A stretch of DNA of 64,000 nucleotides, taken from positions 558,001 through 622,000 of the forward strand of contig NZ_CP080767.1 in the NCBI RefSeq assembly GCF_019602855.1. The letters are read 5' to 3'. Shown here one piece after another: positions 54,697 to 64,000 of the stretch. Numbering within the stretch: the stretch's first letter is position 1; every line of letters starts with the position of its first letter. Source of the stretch: Cupriavidus pinatubonensis. Its GTDB lineage: Bacteria > Pseudomonadota > Gammaproteobacteria > Burkholderiales > Burkholderiaceae. The notes under the pieces are model-generated. The model did not search any database. It saw only the letters and a program-made list of their open reading frames with translations, and was not told the DNA's origin. The translations under genes were made by a program, and so were the position numbers.

Positions 54697-57600
54697 CAGG
54701 ATTCGGTGCCGGCAGCCGGTGCGGAGCCGTGCGGGTTGCCGCGGCGGCGTTCGCGCCAGGCCTTCACTTTCAGGCGCCAGCGATCCAGCGTCAGGTAGAC
54801 CACCGGCGTGGTGTACAGGGTCAGCAGTTGGCTCACCACCAGCCCGCCCACGATCGAGATGCCCAGCGGCGCGCGCAGCTCGGCACCGTCGCCACGGCCG
54901 ATGGCCAGCGGTATCGCGCCCAGCAGCGCCGCCATGGTCGTCATCAGGATCGGGCGGAAGCGCAGCAGGCAGGCGCGGTGGATGGCATCGCGCGGGGACA
55001 GGCCTTCGCGCCGCTCTGCATCGATCGCGAAGTCGATCATCATGATCGCGTTCTTCTTCACGATGCCGATCAGCAGGATCACGCCGATCAGCGCGATGAT
55101 GCTGAACTCCGTCTTGAACGCGAGCAGCGCCAGCAGCGCGCCCACGCCCGCCGAGGGCAGCGTGGACAGGATCGTCAGCGGATGGACGTAGCTTTCGTAC
55201 AGCACGCCGAGCACGATGTAGATCGTGATGATCGCAGCGAGAATCAGGATCGGCTGGCTCTTTAGCGAGTCCTGGAACGCCTTGGCGCCGCCCTGGAAGT
55301 TCGCCTGCAGCGTCTCGGGCGCGCCGATCTGCGCCATGGCGCGCTTGATCGCATCGGTGGCCTGCGACAGCGAGAAGCCTTCTGCAAGGTTGAACGAGAT
55401 CGTCGACGCCGCGAACTGGCCCTGGTGGTTCACGCCCAGAGGCGTACTGGTAGGCATCACCGAGGCGAACGCGGACAGCGGCACGCGGCGGCCGTTGCCC
55501 GTGACCACGTAGATATCGTGCAGCGCTTGCGGTCCCTGCAGGTACTCCTGGCTCAGCTCCATGACGACGCGGTACTGGTTGAGCGGGTTGTAGATGGTCG
55601 ATACCAGGCGCTGGCCGAACGCGTCGTTGAGCACGGCGTCGACCTGCTGCGCCGTCACGCCGAGGCGCGATGCCGCGTCGCGGTCGATGATGACCGAGGT
55701 CTGCAGGCCCTTGTCGTTGGTGTCGGTGTCGACGTCTTCGATGCCCTTGATGTTGGAGATCGCTGCGCGCACCTTCGGCTCCCAGTCGCGCAGCACCTGC
55801 AGGTCGTCGGACTGCAGGGTGAACTGGTATTGCGAACTGCTCTGCCGACCGCCGACACGGATGTCCTGTACGGCCTGCAGGAACAGGTTGGCGCCCGGCT
55901 CCTTGGACAGCTTGACGCGCAACCGCGCAATGATGGCGTCGGCGCTTTCCTTGCGTTGCGACAGCGGCTTGAGCGTGACGAACATCTGGCCGGTATTGCG
56001 CTGCGAACCGCCGGTGAATCCGGTGACGTTCTCCACCGCCGGATCTGACTGGACGATCCGGATGAAGTTGTCCAGCTTGGGCTGCATGGCCTGGAACGAG
56101 GTAGCCTGGTCCGCGCGGATAAAGCCGATCAGCCGGCCCGTGTCCTGCTGCGGGAAGAAGCCCTTCGGCACGATCACGTAGAGCCACACATTGAGTGCCA
56201 CGGTGGCCAGCAGGACCAGCCACACGACCGCGCTGTAGCGCAACGCGACGGCCAGCGTGCGTGCGTAGCTGTCATGCAGCCAGCGGAACACGTGTTCGCT
56301 CGCGCGGAAGAAGCGGCCCCGTTCTTCCTCGGGCACAGGCGTGCGCAGCAGGCGTGCGCACATCATCGGCGTGGTCGTCAGCGACACTACCAGCGAAACC
56401 AGGATCGACACCGACAGCGTGATCGCGAATTCCTGGAACAGGCGTCCGACAATGCCGCCCATCATCAGCAGCGGAATGAACACCGCGATCAGCGACAGGC
56501 TCATCGACAGCACCGTGAAGCCGACTTCACGGGCACCGCGCAGCGCGGCGGCCAGCGGCTTCATGCCTTCCTCGATATGGCGCGAGATGTTCTCGAGCAC
56601 CACGATCGCATCGTCCACCACGAAGCCGGTGGCAATCGTCAGCGCCATCAGCGACAGGTTGTTCAGCGAGAACCCCGCCAGGTACATCACCCCGAACGTG
56701 CCGATCAGCGAAACCGGCACTGCCACGCTGGGGATGAACGTCGCGCGCACATTGCGCAGGAACAGGAACACCACCATGATCACCAACGCCACCGAGATCA
56801 TCAGCGTGTGCTCGACTTCACGCAGCGACGCACGGATGGTCGGCGTGCGGTCCATCATCACTTCCATCGAGATGGCCCCGGGGATCATCTTCTGCAGCGT
56901 TGGCAGCATGTCGCGCACGCGGTCGACGGTCTCGATGATGTTCGCGCCCGGCGAGCGGTTGAGCACCAGCAGCACGGACGGCTTGCCGTTGGCGGAGCCC
57001 GCGTTGCGGATGTCCTGCACCGAGTCGACGACGCTTGCCACGTCCTGCAGGCGCACGGGCACGGCGAAGGAATTGGGACCGCTCGTCGTGTTGTTGCCGC
57101 CCGTGGCGCCACTGGTGACGGTGGTCGTGCCGCTGCTGGTCGTGATGGTGGTCACGGTCACACCGTTGACGACCTTGGTGCTCACGCCGCCCACTGCGGT
57201 CGCATTCGCGGTGCTGGCGATCAGCGCGCCGGCCGATGCCGACGAGAACGTGCCCGGCGTGGCGTAGCGGATGATCAGCGGCATGTAGTCGCTCGCCTTC
57301 ATCGCCTGGTCGTTGGCGTAGACCTGCCAGTTGTTCGTGCGGTTCTCGACCGTGCCCAGCGGCCGGTTGGCGTTGGTGGCGCTGATGGTATTGCGCACAT
57401 CCTCGAGCGAGATGCCGTACTTGTTCAGCGCCGTCGGGTTCAGTTCGACGCGCACCGCCGGCAACGACGAACCGCCAATCGTTACCTGGCCAACGCCTTC
57501 CACCTGCGACAGCTTCTGCGAAAGGATGGTCGACGCCGCGTCATAGAGCTGTCCACGCGTCATGGTCGGCGACGTCAGCGCAATGATCATGATCGGCGCG

Positions 57601-58007
57601 TCGGCCGGGTTCACCTTGCGGTAAGTCGGGTTGTTCGGCAGGCTGGTCGGCAGCGTCGCGCGCGACGCATTGATGGCCGCCTGCACATCGCGCGCGGCGC
57701 CGTCGATGTCGCGCGACAGGTCGAACTGCAGCGTCACGCGGGTCGAGCCGAGCGAGCTGCTCGACGTGATTTCCGTCACGCCCGCGATGGTGCCCAACGC
57801 GCGTTCCAGCGGCGTGGCCACCGTGGCGGCCATGGTCTCGGGGCTAGCGCCGGGCAGCGATGCCGAGACCGAAATGGTCGGGAAATCCACCTGCGGCAGC
57901 GGCGACACCGGCAGCAGCCGCAGCGCCGCCAGGCCCGCCAGCAAGATGCCGATGGTGAGCAGCGCCGTCGCGACCGGCCGGTGGATGAAGGTGGCGGACA
58001 GGTTCAT
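54696..58007 (-). CDS. RND efflux pump inner-membrane subunit, MdtC-like
   Basis: A 1103-residue RND transporter, with 12 helices and two large periplasmic loops. It starts [20 protein letters not shown], carries the proton-relay segment [14 protein letters not shown] in helix 4, and ends in the usual repeats ([20 protein letters not shown]). It has an extra segment of about 60 residues, Ser/Thr/Gly/Asn-rich, inserted in the first periplasmic domain (about residues 248-310, between [10 protein letters not shown] and [11 protein letters not shown]). The start overlaps the stop of the previous pump by four bases. MdtB/MdtC pairs work as a heterotrimer in E. coli. Confidence 0.93.
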   Translation of the reverse strand: MNLSATFIHRPVATALLTIGILLAGLAALRLLPVSPLPQVDFPTISVSASLPGASPETMAATVATPLERALGTIAGVTEITSSSSLGSTRVTLQFDLSRDIDGAARDVQAAINASRATLPTSLPNNPTYRKVNPADAPIMIIALTSPTMTRGQLYDAASTILSQKLSQVEGVGQVTIGGSSLPAVRVELNPTALNKYGISLEDVRNTISATNANRPLGTVENRTNNWQVYANDQAMKASDYMPLIIRYATPGTFSSASAGALIASTANATAVGGVSTKVVNGVTVTTITTSSGTTTVTSGATGGNNTTSGPNSFAVPVRLQDVASVVDSVQDIRNAGSANGKPSVLLVLNRSPGANIIETVDRVRDMLPTLQKMIPGAISMEVMMDRTPTIRASLREVEHTLMISVALVIMVVFLFLRNVRATFIPSVAVPVSLIGTFGVMYLAGFSLNNLSLMALTIATGFVVDDAIVVLENISRHIEEGMKPLAAALRGAREVGFTVLSMSLSLIAVFIPLLMMGGIVGRLFQEFAITLSVSILVSLVVSLTTTPMMCARLLRTPVPEEERGRFFRASEHVFRWLHDSYARTLAVALRYSAVVWLVLLATVALNVWLYVIVPKGFFPQQDTGRLIGFIRADQATSFQAMQPKLDNFIRIVQSDPAVENVTGFTGGSQRNTGQMFVTLKPLSQRKESADAIIARLRVKLSKEPGANLFLQAVQDIRVGGRQSSSQYQFTLQSDDLQVLRDWEPKVRAAISNIKGIEDVDTDTNDKGLQTSVIIDRDAASRLGVTAQQVDAVLNDAFGQRLVSTIYNPLNQYRVVMELSQEYLQGPQALHDIYVVTGNGRRVPLSAFASVMPTSTPLGVNHQGQFAASTISFNLAEGFSLSQATDAIKRAMAQIGAPETLQANFQGGAKAFQDSLKSQPILILAAIITIYIVLGVLYESYVHPLTILSTLPSAGVGALLALLAFKTEFSIIALIGVILLIGIVKKNAIMMIDFAIDAERREGLSPRDAIHRACLLRFRPILMTTMAALLGAIPLAIGRGDGAELRAPLGISIVGGLVVSQLLTLYTTPVVYLTLDRWRLKVKAWRERRRGNPHGSAPAAGTES

Positions 58008-61000
58008 CGCGGCCCCGCTGACGACGGATCGCCTTCATCGGTGCCGCCTTCTTCCGGATCACCGAAGCGGCGCTTGCGCCAGTCCTTGAGGCGGAAAGCC
58101 ACGCGGTCGAAGGCCAGGTAGATCACCGGCGTGGTGAACAGCGTCAGCACCTGGCTCACGAGCAGGCCGCCGACCATGGTCACACCGAGCGGGCGGCGCA
58201 GTTCCGAGCCGATGCCGGTGCCGAGCATCATGGGCAGTGCCGCGAGCAGTGCGGCCATGGTGGTCATCAGGATCGGGCGGAAACGCAGCAGGCAGGCCTG
58301 GAAGATCGCCTCGCGCGGGGCCATGCCGCCTTCGCGCTCGGCTTCGAGCGCGAAGTCGATCATCATGATCGCGTTCTTCTTGACGATACCGATCAGCAGG
58401 ATGATGCCAATGATCGCGATGATGCCGAGGTCCTGCCCCGCGAGCAGCAGCGCCAGCAGCGCGCCCACGCCGGCCGACGGCAGCGTGGACAGGATGGTCA
58501 CCGGATGGATCGTGCTTTCATACAGCACGCCCAGCACGATATACATCGTCACCACGGCGGCCAGGATCAGCCACAGCGTGTTGGACAACGACGCGCGGAA
58601 CGCCAGCGCGGCGCCCTGGAACTCGGTTTGCATCGAGATCGGCAGGCCCAGCTCGTTTTCCACCTTGGTGATCTTGTCGACCGCGGCGCCCAGCGATTCG
58701 CCCGGCGCCAGGTTGAACGAGATGGTCGCGGCCGGGAACTGGCCCTGGTGGTTGATCACGAGCGGACCCGTCCGTTCACTGATGCGCGCGAACGCGCCCA
58801 GCGGCACTTGTCCGCCGGACGAGGAGGGCAGGCGCAGTTCGGCGAGCGACTGCGGGTCCTTGCGGAACTCGGGCATGGTTTCCAGCACCACGCGGTATTG
58901 GCTCGACTGCGTGAAGATGGTCGATACCAGCCGCTGGCCGAATGCGCTGTACAGCGCGCTGTCGATCACGGCAGTCGTGATGCCGAAACGCGCGGCGGCG
59001 TCGCGATCGATGTCTACGTAGGCGCGCAGGCCGTTGTTCTGCTGATCGCTGGCGACATCGCGCAGTTCGGGCTCCTGGCGCAGGCGCTCGACCAGGCGCG
59101 GCACCCACGTCGCCAGGTTCTGCGGATCGGGGTCTTCCACCGTGAACTGGTACTGCGTGCGCGCGACGCGGTCTTCGATCGTCAGGTCTTGCACCGGTTG
59201 CGTGTACAGCGAGATGCCGCCGAGCTTTTCCACCGCGTGCTGCAGGCGCTGCGAGACCACGTCGATCGAATCGCGCTCGCCCTTGGGCTTGAGGTTGATC
59301 AGCATGCGCCCGGCGTTGAGCGTGGTGTTGGAGCCGTCCACGCCGATGAACGACGATACGCTCGCCACAGCAGGGTCTTCCGCGACCACCTTCGCCGCGG
59401 CCTGCTGCTTGATGCCCATGGCCTGGAACGAGGTGGTCTGCGTGGCTTCGGTGATGCCCTGAATCAGGCCGGTGTCCTGCACCGGGAAGAAGCCTTTGGG
59501 CACGAGCATGTACAGCAGCACGGTCAGCACCAGCGTGGCGACAGCGACCACCAGCGTTGCCTTCTGCCGATCCAGCACCCATTCGAGCGCCACGCCGTAG
59601 CGGTGGATCACGTTGTCGAAGAAACGCCCGGTCGCCTTGTGGAAGCGCGACTGCTGGTCTTCCGGCACATGGCGCAGCAGCCGCGCGCACATCATCGGCG
59701 TGAGCGTCAGCGACACCACGGCCGAGATCAGGATCGACACCGCCAGCGTGATCGCGAACTCGCGAAACAGGCGGCCGACCACATCGCCCATGAACAGCAG
59801 CGGGATCAGCACAGCCACCAGCGAAAACGTCAGCGAGATGATGGTGAAGCCGATCTGCTTCGAGCCCTTGAGCGCGGCTTCCATCGGGGAATCGCCTTCC
59901 TCGATGTAGCGCATGATGTTCTCGATCATGACGATGGCGTCGTCAACGACGAAGCCCGTGGCGATGGTCAGCGCCATCAGCGTCAGGTTGTTGATCGAGA
60001 AGCCGGCCATGTACATCACGCCGAACGTGCCGACGAGCGACAGCGGCACCGCCACACCGGGGATGATGGTGGCGGAGACGTTGCGCAGAAACACGAAGAT
60101 GACCATCACCACGAGTGCGATGGCCAGGAACAGCTCGAATTCCACGTCATGCACCGACGCGCGAATTGTCGTCGTGCGATCGGTCATGAGCTGCGCGTGG
60201 ACCGAAGCCGGCAGCGCGGTCTGCAGCTGCGGCAGCAGCGTCTTGATACGGTCCACCACCTCGATCACGTTGGCGCCCGGCTGGCGCTGGATATTGAGGA
60301 TGATCGAAGGGTTGCCGTTGGCCCAGGCGGCCAGCCGGTTGTTTTCGGGACCGTCGACGATCTCGGCGACGTCGGTGATGCGGATCGGCGCGCCGTTCTG
60401 GTACGCGATGATGATCTGCTTATACTCGTCGGCCGAACGCAGCTGGTCGTTGGCGTCGATGGTGGAAGCGCGCGCCGGGCCGTCGAAGCTGCCCTTGGCG
60501 CCGTTCACGTTGGCCGCGCCGATGGCTGTGCGCAGGTCATCGATCGACATGCCCAGCGACGCGAGCGCGGTGGGGTTCGCCTGGATGCGCACGGCGGGGC
60601 GCTGCCCGCCGCTGATCGTGACCAGACCCACGCCCTGGATCTGCGAAATCTTGGCCGCTACGCGGGTGTCCACCATGTCCTGCAGCTTGGGTAGCGGCAG
60701 CGTGTCGGACGTCATCGCAATGGTCATGATCGGCGCGTCGGCCGGATTGACCTTGCTGTAGACCGGCGGCATCGGCAGGTCCGACGGCAGCAGGTTGCTG
60801 CCGGCATTGATGGCCGCCTGCACCTCCTGCTCGGCCACGTCCAGCGGCAGCGTCAGTTCGAACTGCAGCGTGATCACCGACGCGCCGCCCGACGAGGACG
60901 ACGACATCTGCTTGAGCCCCGGCATCTGCCCGAACTGCCGCTCCAGCGGCGCGGTGATCGACGAGGTCATCACGTCGGGGCTCGCGCCCGGATAGAGCGT

Positions 61001-61144
61001 GGTGACCTGGATGGTGGGGTAGTCCACCTCGGGCAGCGCGGACAGCGGCAGCAGCCGGTAGGCCACCAGCCCCGAGAGCAGGATGGCCAGCATCAGCAGC
61101 GCCGTGGCTACCGGGCGCTCGATGAAGAGGCGTGACGGGTTCAT
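58004..61144 (-). CDS. RND efflux pump inner-membrane subunit, MdtB-like
   Basis: A 1046-residue RND transporter of normal length. It starts [20 protein letters not shown] and has the helix 4 motif [14 protein letters not shown], the [20 protein letters not shown] segment and the C-terminal [19 protein letters not shown]. It is the first of two tandem pump genes, nine bases after the MdtA-like adaptor. The two pumps are paralogs and lie in the same order as mdtB and mdtC. Confidence 0.94.
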   Translation of the reverse strand: MNPSRLFIERPVATALLMLAILLSGLVAYRLLPLSALPEVDYPTIQVTTLYPGASPDVMTSSITAPLERQFGQMPGLKQMSSSSSGGASVITLQFELTLPLDVAEQEVQAAINAGSNLLPSDLPMPPVYSKVNPADAPIMTIAMTSDTLPLPKLQDMVDTRVAAKISQIQGVGLVTISGGQRPAVRIQANPTALASLGMSIDDLRTAIGAANVNGAKGSFDGPARASTIDANDQLRSADEYKQIIIAYQNGAPIRITDVAEIVDGPENNRLAAWANGNPSIILNIQRQPGANVIEVVDRIKTLLPQLQTALPASVHAQLMTDRTTTIRASVHDVEFELFLAIALVVMVIFVFLRNVSATIIPGVAVPLSLVGTFGVMYMAGFSINNLTLMALTIATGFVVDDAIVMIENIMRYIEEGDSPMEAALKGSKQIGFTIISLTFSLVAVLIPLLFMGDVVGRLFREFAITLAVSILISAVVSLTLTPMMCARLLRHVPEDQQSRFHKATGRFFDNVIHRYGVALEWVLDRQKATLVVAVATLVLTVLLYMLVPKGFFPVQDTGLIQGITEATQTTSFQAMGIKQQAAAKVVAEDPAVASVSSFIGVDGSNTTLNAGRMLINLKPKGERDSIDVVSQRLQHAVEKLGGISLYTQPVQDLTIEDRVARTQYQFTVEDPDPQNLATWVPRLVERLRQEPELRDVASDQQNNGLRAYVDIDRDAAARFGITTAVIDSALYSAFGQRLVSTIFTQSSQYRVVLETMPEFRKDPQSLAELRLPSSSGGQVPLGAFARISERTGPLVINHQGQFPAATISFNLAPGESLGAAVDKITKVENELGLPISMQTEFQGAALAFRASLSNTLWLILAAVVTMYIVLGVLYESTIHPVTILSTLPSAGVGALLALLLAGQDLGIIAIIGIILLIGIVKKNAIMMIDFALEAEREGGMAPREAIFQACLLRFRPILMTTMAALLAALPMMLGTGIGSELRRPLGVTMVGGLLVSQVLTLFTTPVIYLAFDRVAFRLKDWRKRRFGDPEEGGTDEGDPSSAGPR

Positions 61145-61153
61145 GCGGATTCC

Positions 61154-62650
61154 TTACGGCTGGCGGCGCGGAGCAGGAGCCTCGGCCGCGGCGCCGCTCG
61201 CATCGGCGCCGGACCCGGCACCTTCGCGCTGGCGGCGATGTTCACCCTGCGGCGCGCTGGCGCCGCGCTCTCCACGTTCTCCTTGAGCGCCGCTGGCGCC
61301 GCCCCAGCTGCCGCCATCGCGGCGGCGTCCGCGCCCGCGCGGCTGGCTGGCCGGCACGAGTTGGGCCGCGCGGGCGGCCGGGTCCACAGCTTCCACGGTC
61401 ATGCCTTCCTTGAGGCGATCGGCGCCGTCCACTACCACGCGCTGGCCGGGCTCCACGCCCTTGAGCACAGCGGTACGGTTGCCGTCGCTGGGACCGAGCG
61501 TGACGACCTGCACCCTGACCTTGCTGCTGTCGTCGACGACGTAGACGAAGGTGCCTTGCTGTCCGCGCTGCACGGCCGCGACCGGGATCACGGTCGCGTC
61601 CTTGAGCGTGTCCACGCGCGTGCGCACATTGACGAACTGGTTAGGGAACAGCATGCCGTCGGCGTTCGGGAAGATGGCCTTCATCTTGACCGTGCCGGTG
61701 GTGGTGTCGATCTGGTTGTCGGTGGTCAGCAGCGTGCCGTCGCCAAGCTGGTTGCGCATCTGGCGGTCCCAGGCCTGCACCGGCATTTTCTCGCCCGAAT
61801 TGAGCTTTTTCAGCACAGCGGGCAGGCTGTCCTCGGGAATGGTGTAGAGCACGGCAATCGGCTGGATTTGCGTGATCAGCGCAATGCCGTTGGTATCCGA
61901 CGTATTGACGATATTGCCGGGATCCACCTGGCGCAGGCCGATGCGGCCCGACACCGGCGCCACGACCTTGGTGTAGCCGAGCTGCAACCGCGCATTGTCC
62001 ACATTGCCCTGGTCGGTCTTGACCACGCCTTCATACTGGCGCACCAGCGCATCCTGCGTATCGACCTGCTGGCTGGAAATCGAATCCTGCTGCAGCAGCG
62101 TGCGGTAGCGCTTCTGGTCCAGCCGTGCGTTCTGCAGCAGCGCCTGGTCGCGCGCGAGCTGGCCCACGGCCTGGTCGAACGCGGCCTGGAACGGACGCGG
62201 GTCGATTTCCGCGAGCACGTCGCCGGCCTTGACCATCTGGCCTTCCTTGAACAGCACCTTGAGCAGCGGCCCCGACACCTGGGCGCGCACGGTGACGTTG
62301 GACACGGGTGTGACGTTGCCCAGGCCGTTCAGGGTCACGTCCATGTCGCGCTGCGCGACCGTGGACACGACCACCGGTGAGCGCGGGGCACCGGGGCCGC
62401 CCGGCCCGCCGCGGCCACCGGCGCCCGGGCCACTTGCGCCCCCCGGCCCGCCGGGCCCGCGCGCGCCCTGTGTCCCCTGTGCGTCCGCACCGGCGCCGCG
62501 ATGGCTGTACCAGTACCAGCCGCCGCCGGCAAGCAGTACGACGAGGGCCGCGGCGATCAGCTTGCGCCGTGGCGAACCGGCCGGGCCGGGGACCTCCGGC
62601 GGGCGGGACGGCGGGATAGGTTGTTGTTGGCCTTGTTCGGGGTTGGGCAT
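61154..62650 (-). CDS. RND periplasmic adaptor (membrane fusion protein), MdtA-like
   Basis: A 498-residue adaptor that bridges the pumps and the outer-membrane channel. A signal-anchor helix lies at about residues 30-46. It is followed by an unusual Gly/Pro-rich linker of about 40 residues (52-90) made of Gly-X-Y triplets. The normal adaptor parts follow: lipoyl-like halves (NVTVRAQVSGPLLKVLFKEG, GYTKVVAPVSGRIGLRQVDP), a short helical hairpin and the beta-barrel (NQFVNVRTRVDTL). The C-terminus is another Gly/Arg/Gln-rich, low-complexity tail of about 60 residues. Start ATG 62650. Confidence 0.92.
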   Translation of the reverse strand: MPNPEQGQQQPIPPSRPPEVPGPAGSPRRKLIAAALVVLLAGGGWYWYSHRGAGADAQGTQGARGPGGPGGASGPGAGGRGGPGGPGAPRSPVVVSTVAQRDMDVTLNGLGNVTPVSNVTVRAQVSGPLLKVLFKEGQMVKAGDVLAEIDPRPFQAAFDQAVGQLARDQALLQNARLDQKRYRTLLQQDSISSQQVDTQDALVRQYEGVVKTDQGNVDNARLQLGYTKVVAPVSGRIGLRQVDPGNIVNTSDTNGIALITQIQPIAVLYTIPEDSLPAVLKKLNSGEKMPVQAWDRQMRNQLGDGTLLTTDNQIDTTTGTVKMKAIFPNADGMLFPNQFVNVRTRVDTLKDATVIPVAAVQRGQQGTFVYVVDDSSKVRVQVVTLGPSDGNRTAVLKGVEPGQRVVVDGADRLKEGMTVEAVDPAARAAQLVPASQPRGRGRRRDGGSWGGASGAQGERGERGASAPQGEHRRQREGAGSGADASGAAAEAPAPRRQP

Positions 62651-62988
62651 TTCCGGAATCCTGGAAGCGGCGCGCAATGCGCCGGCGTTCTTCGCGCCGT
62701 CGTGGGCGCGGCGATGCTGCAGTATGCCGCATCAGGTGCGGCACTCGCCCCATCTGGCGTGGGGTTCTGCCCAAGCGGGCAGCGGCCTTGTGGGTTTGGC
62801 CGCGGCAGAGTAAGAACCGGGTTCTGAACCTGCCATGCCGCAAGGATAATGTGAGACGCCGGATGCACGTGTTTCCGCGAAGCCCGCGTTTATTACAGAG
62901 AATTACCAGCCCCGCCTGTGTAATCTCCAGAAACAAAGCCGCGAGCCGGATTCGGCAGGACAGCGGCCAGCCTGACTATCATGTGCCT
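62651..62988. promoter_or_regulatory. Divergent control region between the efflux operon and its OmpR-type regulator
   Basis: These 338 bases hold no supported gene. Near 62890-62930 are related AT-rich half sites TTACAGAGAATTACC and TGTGTAATCTCC that could be regulator binding sites. Both divergent promoters should lie here. Confidence 0.45.
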
Positions 62989-63720
62989 ATGCGAACGAAC
63001 CAGCCCACCCAGATCCTTGTCGTCGACGACGACCCTGAATTGCGCGATCTGCTGCGCGAGTACCTGACCCAGCAAGGGTTTGCGGTCTCGGTACTGCACG
63101 ATGGCGATGGCCTGCAGGCGCGCCTCGAGCGCGAGCGCCCGGCGCTGATCGTGCTGGACCTGATGATGCCGAAGGTCGATGGACTGACTGCACTGCGCAA
63201 TCTGCGTGCCAAGAACGACGACATTCCGGTGATCCTTTTGACCGCGCGCAGCGACGAGATCGACCGCATCGTCGGCCTCGAGATCGGCGCCGACGATTAC
63301 CTTGGCAAGCCGTTTTCGCCACGCGAGCTGCTCGCGCGCATCAATGCCGTGCTGCGCCGCAAGCTCGCACGGCCGGCGGCCGCACCGGAAGACCGCGAAT
63401 CGATCGCGTTCGGGCCGTTCCGCGTGAACTTCCGCCAGCGCTCGCTGCAGCGAGCGGGCCAGGTGCTGTCGATCAGCGACACAGAATTCGCGCTGCTCAA
63501 GCTGCTGCTGATGCATCCGCTCGAAGTGCTCTCGCGCGAGCGCATTGTTGAGCTGATGTATGGCACCGCCAGCGGCATCAGCGACCGCGGCATCGATGTG
63601 CAGATCTGGCGCTTGCGCCGGCTGCTCGACGAAGACGCTCAGCGCCCGCGCTACATCCAGACCGTGCGCGGACGCGGCTACACGTTCGTACCGGACGAAG
63701 CCGAAGAAATTCCGCAGTAA
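62989..63720 (+). CDS. OmpR-type response regulator
   Basis: A 243-residue response regulator close to OmpR in sequence: VVDDDPELRDLLREYLTQQG, the phospho-acceptor in IVLDLMMPKVDGL, VGLEIGADDYLGKPFSPREL and the lysine in GKPF. The winged-helix ends SDRGIDVQIWRLRRLLDED and RGRGYTFVP. It is divergent from the mdtA-like gene and followed by a kinase gene, so it likely controls the efflux operon or responds to envelope stress. The ATG at 62989 gives the typical OmpR-like N-terminus. Confidence 0.92.
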   Translation: MRTNQPTQILVVDDDPELRDLLREYLTQQGFAVSVLHDGDGLQARLERERPALIVLDLMMPKVDGLTALRNLRAKNDDIPVILLTARSDEIDRIVGLEIGADDYLGKPFSPRELLARINAVLRRKLARPAAAPEDRESIAFGPFRVNFRQRSLQRAGQVLSISDTEFALLKLLLMHPLEVLSRERIVELMYGTASGISDRGIDVQIWRLRRLLDEDAQRPRYIQTVRGRGYTFVPDEAEEIPQ

Positions 63721-63760
63721 CGCCTGTCGCCTCTGTCGCCCGTCCGGCGGCAGGGCGGCA

Positions 63761-64000
63761 ATGACGAGTCCTGACATGAAGTTGCGTATTGATACCCTGT
63801 TTGGCCGCATAGCACTGCTGATTGCCGCCGTGCTGGTGATCAGCCATTTCTCGTGGCTGGCAATCCTGCGCATGGACCGGCGCCAGCAGCAGGTCGACTA
63901 TTCGGTCGAGCAGATGCTGTTCCAGTTCGCCAGCATCCAGCGCGCGCTCGACGCGCGCCCGCCCGTGCCGCTGCCAAGCCTGGTCGAAGTGGCCAGCGAG
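63761..64000 (+). CDS. Sensor histidine kinase, N-terminal part (runs off the window)
   Basis: The first 80 codons are visible. They contain a membrane helix (IALLIAAVLVISHFSWLAIL) followed by a polar region (MDRRQQQVDYSVEQMLFQFA), the start of a periplasmic sensor domain. The catalytic part lies outside the window. It starts 40 bases after the OmpR-type regulator and is its probable partner. The start may be ATG 63761 or ATG 63776. Confidence 0.75.
   Translation, partial: MTSPDMKLRIDTLFGRIALLIAAVLVISHFSWLAILRMDRRQQQVDYSVEQMLFQFASIQRALDARPPVPLPSLVEVASE

Overview
The window is a high-G+C stretch of a betaproteobacterial chromosome, most likely Burkholderiaceae of the Cupriavidus/Ralstonia group. 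The reasons are the recA-recX, sucC-sucD-terC-pilA and pgk-pyk-fba-purC-purE-purK-tsaC gene runs, a Bug-type (TctC) solute-binding protein, a TctD/TctE-like two-component pair, a LexA box of the enterobacterial type, and strong G/C bias at third codon positions. The species call is inference; no database was searched.

Layout. 1-6.9 kb: a partial ClC chloride channel, an rhlE RNA helicase, srkA, a universal stress protein, an alpha-methylacyl-CoA racemase, a carboxymuconolactone-decarboxylase-family protein, and a LuxR/BvgA-type regulator with a degenerate receiver. 6.96-12 kb: tRNA-Met(CAT), an MHS-family transporter, and a response regulator/kinase/DUF4212 cluster that lacks the usual symporter large subunit. 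12-18 kb: recA under a LexA box, recX, a DUF2889 protein, sucCD and a TerC-family protein. 18-21.6 kb: type IV pilin under a sigma-54 promoter, a PglL-like O-oligosaccharyltransferase, and two small secreted proteins. 21.9-23.5 kb: a lower-G+C accessory pair, a membrane-anchored Mrr-type nuclease and a cold-shock/Excalibur fusion. 23.6-34 kb: a diguanylate cyclase, moaC, a BepA-like protease, a YheT-like hydrolase, waaF, a zinc-finger protein and a large SNF2 helicase. 34.2-35.3 kb: a Bug protein. 35.3-37.3 kb: a small type VI secretion effector island (PAAR protein, Tae4-type amidase broken by frameshifts, two paralogous small membrane proteins). 37.5-45.2 kb: tsaC, purK, purE, purC, fba, pyk and pgk, all on the minus strand. 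45.5-53.1 kb: two tandem LuxR-type regulators, azlCD, dacB, a MarR regulator, a PACE efflux protein and its divergent LysR regulator. 53.2-62.7 kb: an mdtABC-like RND tripartite efflux operon with its outer-membrane factor. 62.99 kb to the end: a divergent OmpR-type response regulator and the start of its kinase.

How the genes work together. SucCD, fructose-bisphosphate aldolase, pyruvate kinase and phosphoglycerate kinase are central carbon metabolism; PurC, PurE and PurK are consecutive purine steps. PilA and the adjacent PglL-like enzyme probably form a pilin glycosylation unit. MdtABC plus the outer-membrane factor would form a complete efflux pump, with the OmpR-type pair as its likely regulator. 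The PACE transporter and LysR regulator resemble AceI/AceR, with a visible ATC-N9-GAT operator between them.

The most unusual parts are the Tae4 island with its three +1 changes in G/C runs, the DUF4212-kinase coupling, the membrane nuclease/cold-shock-Excalibur pair, and the LuxR regulator with a Glu in place of the receiver Asp. No rRNA, CRISPR array, insertion sequence or integrase was seen.
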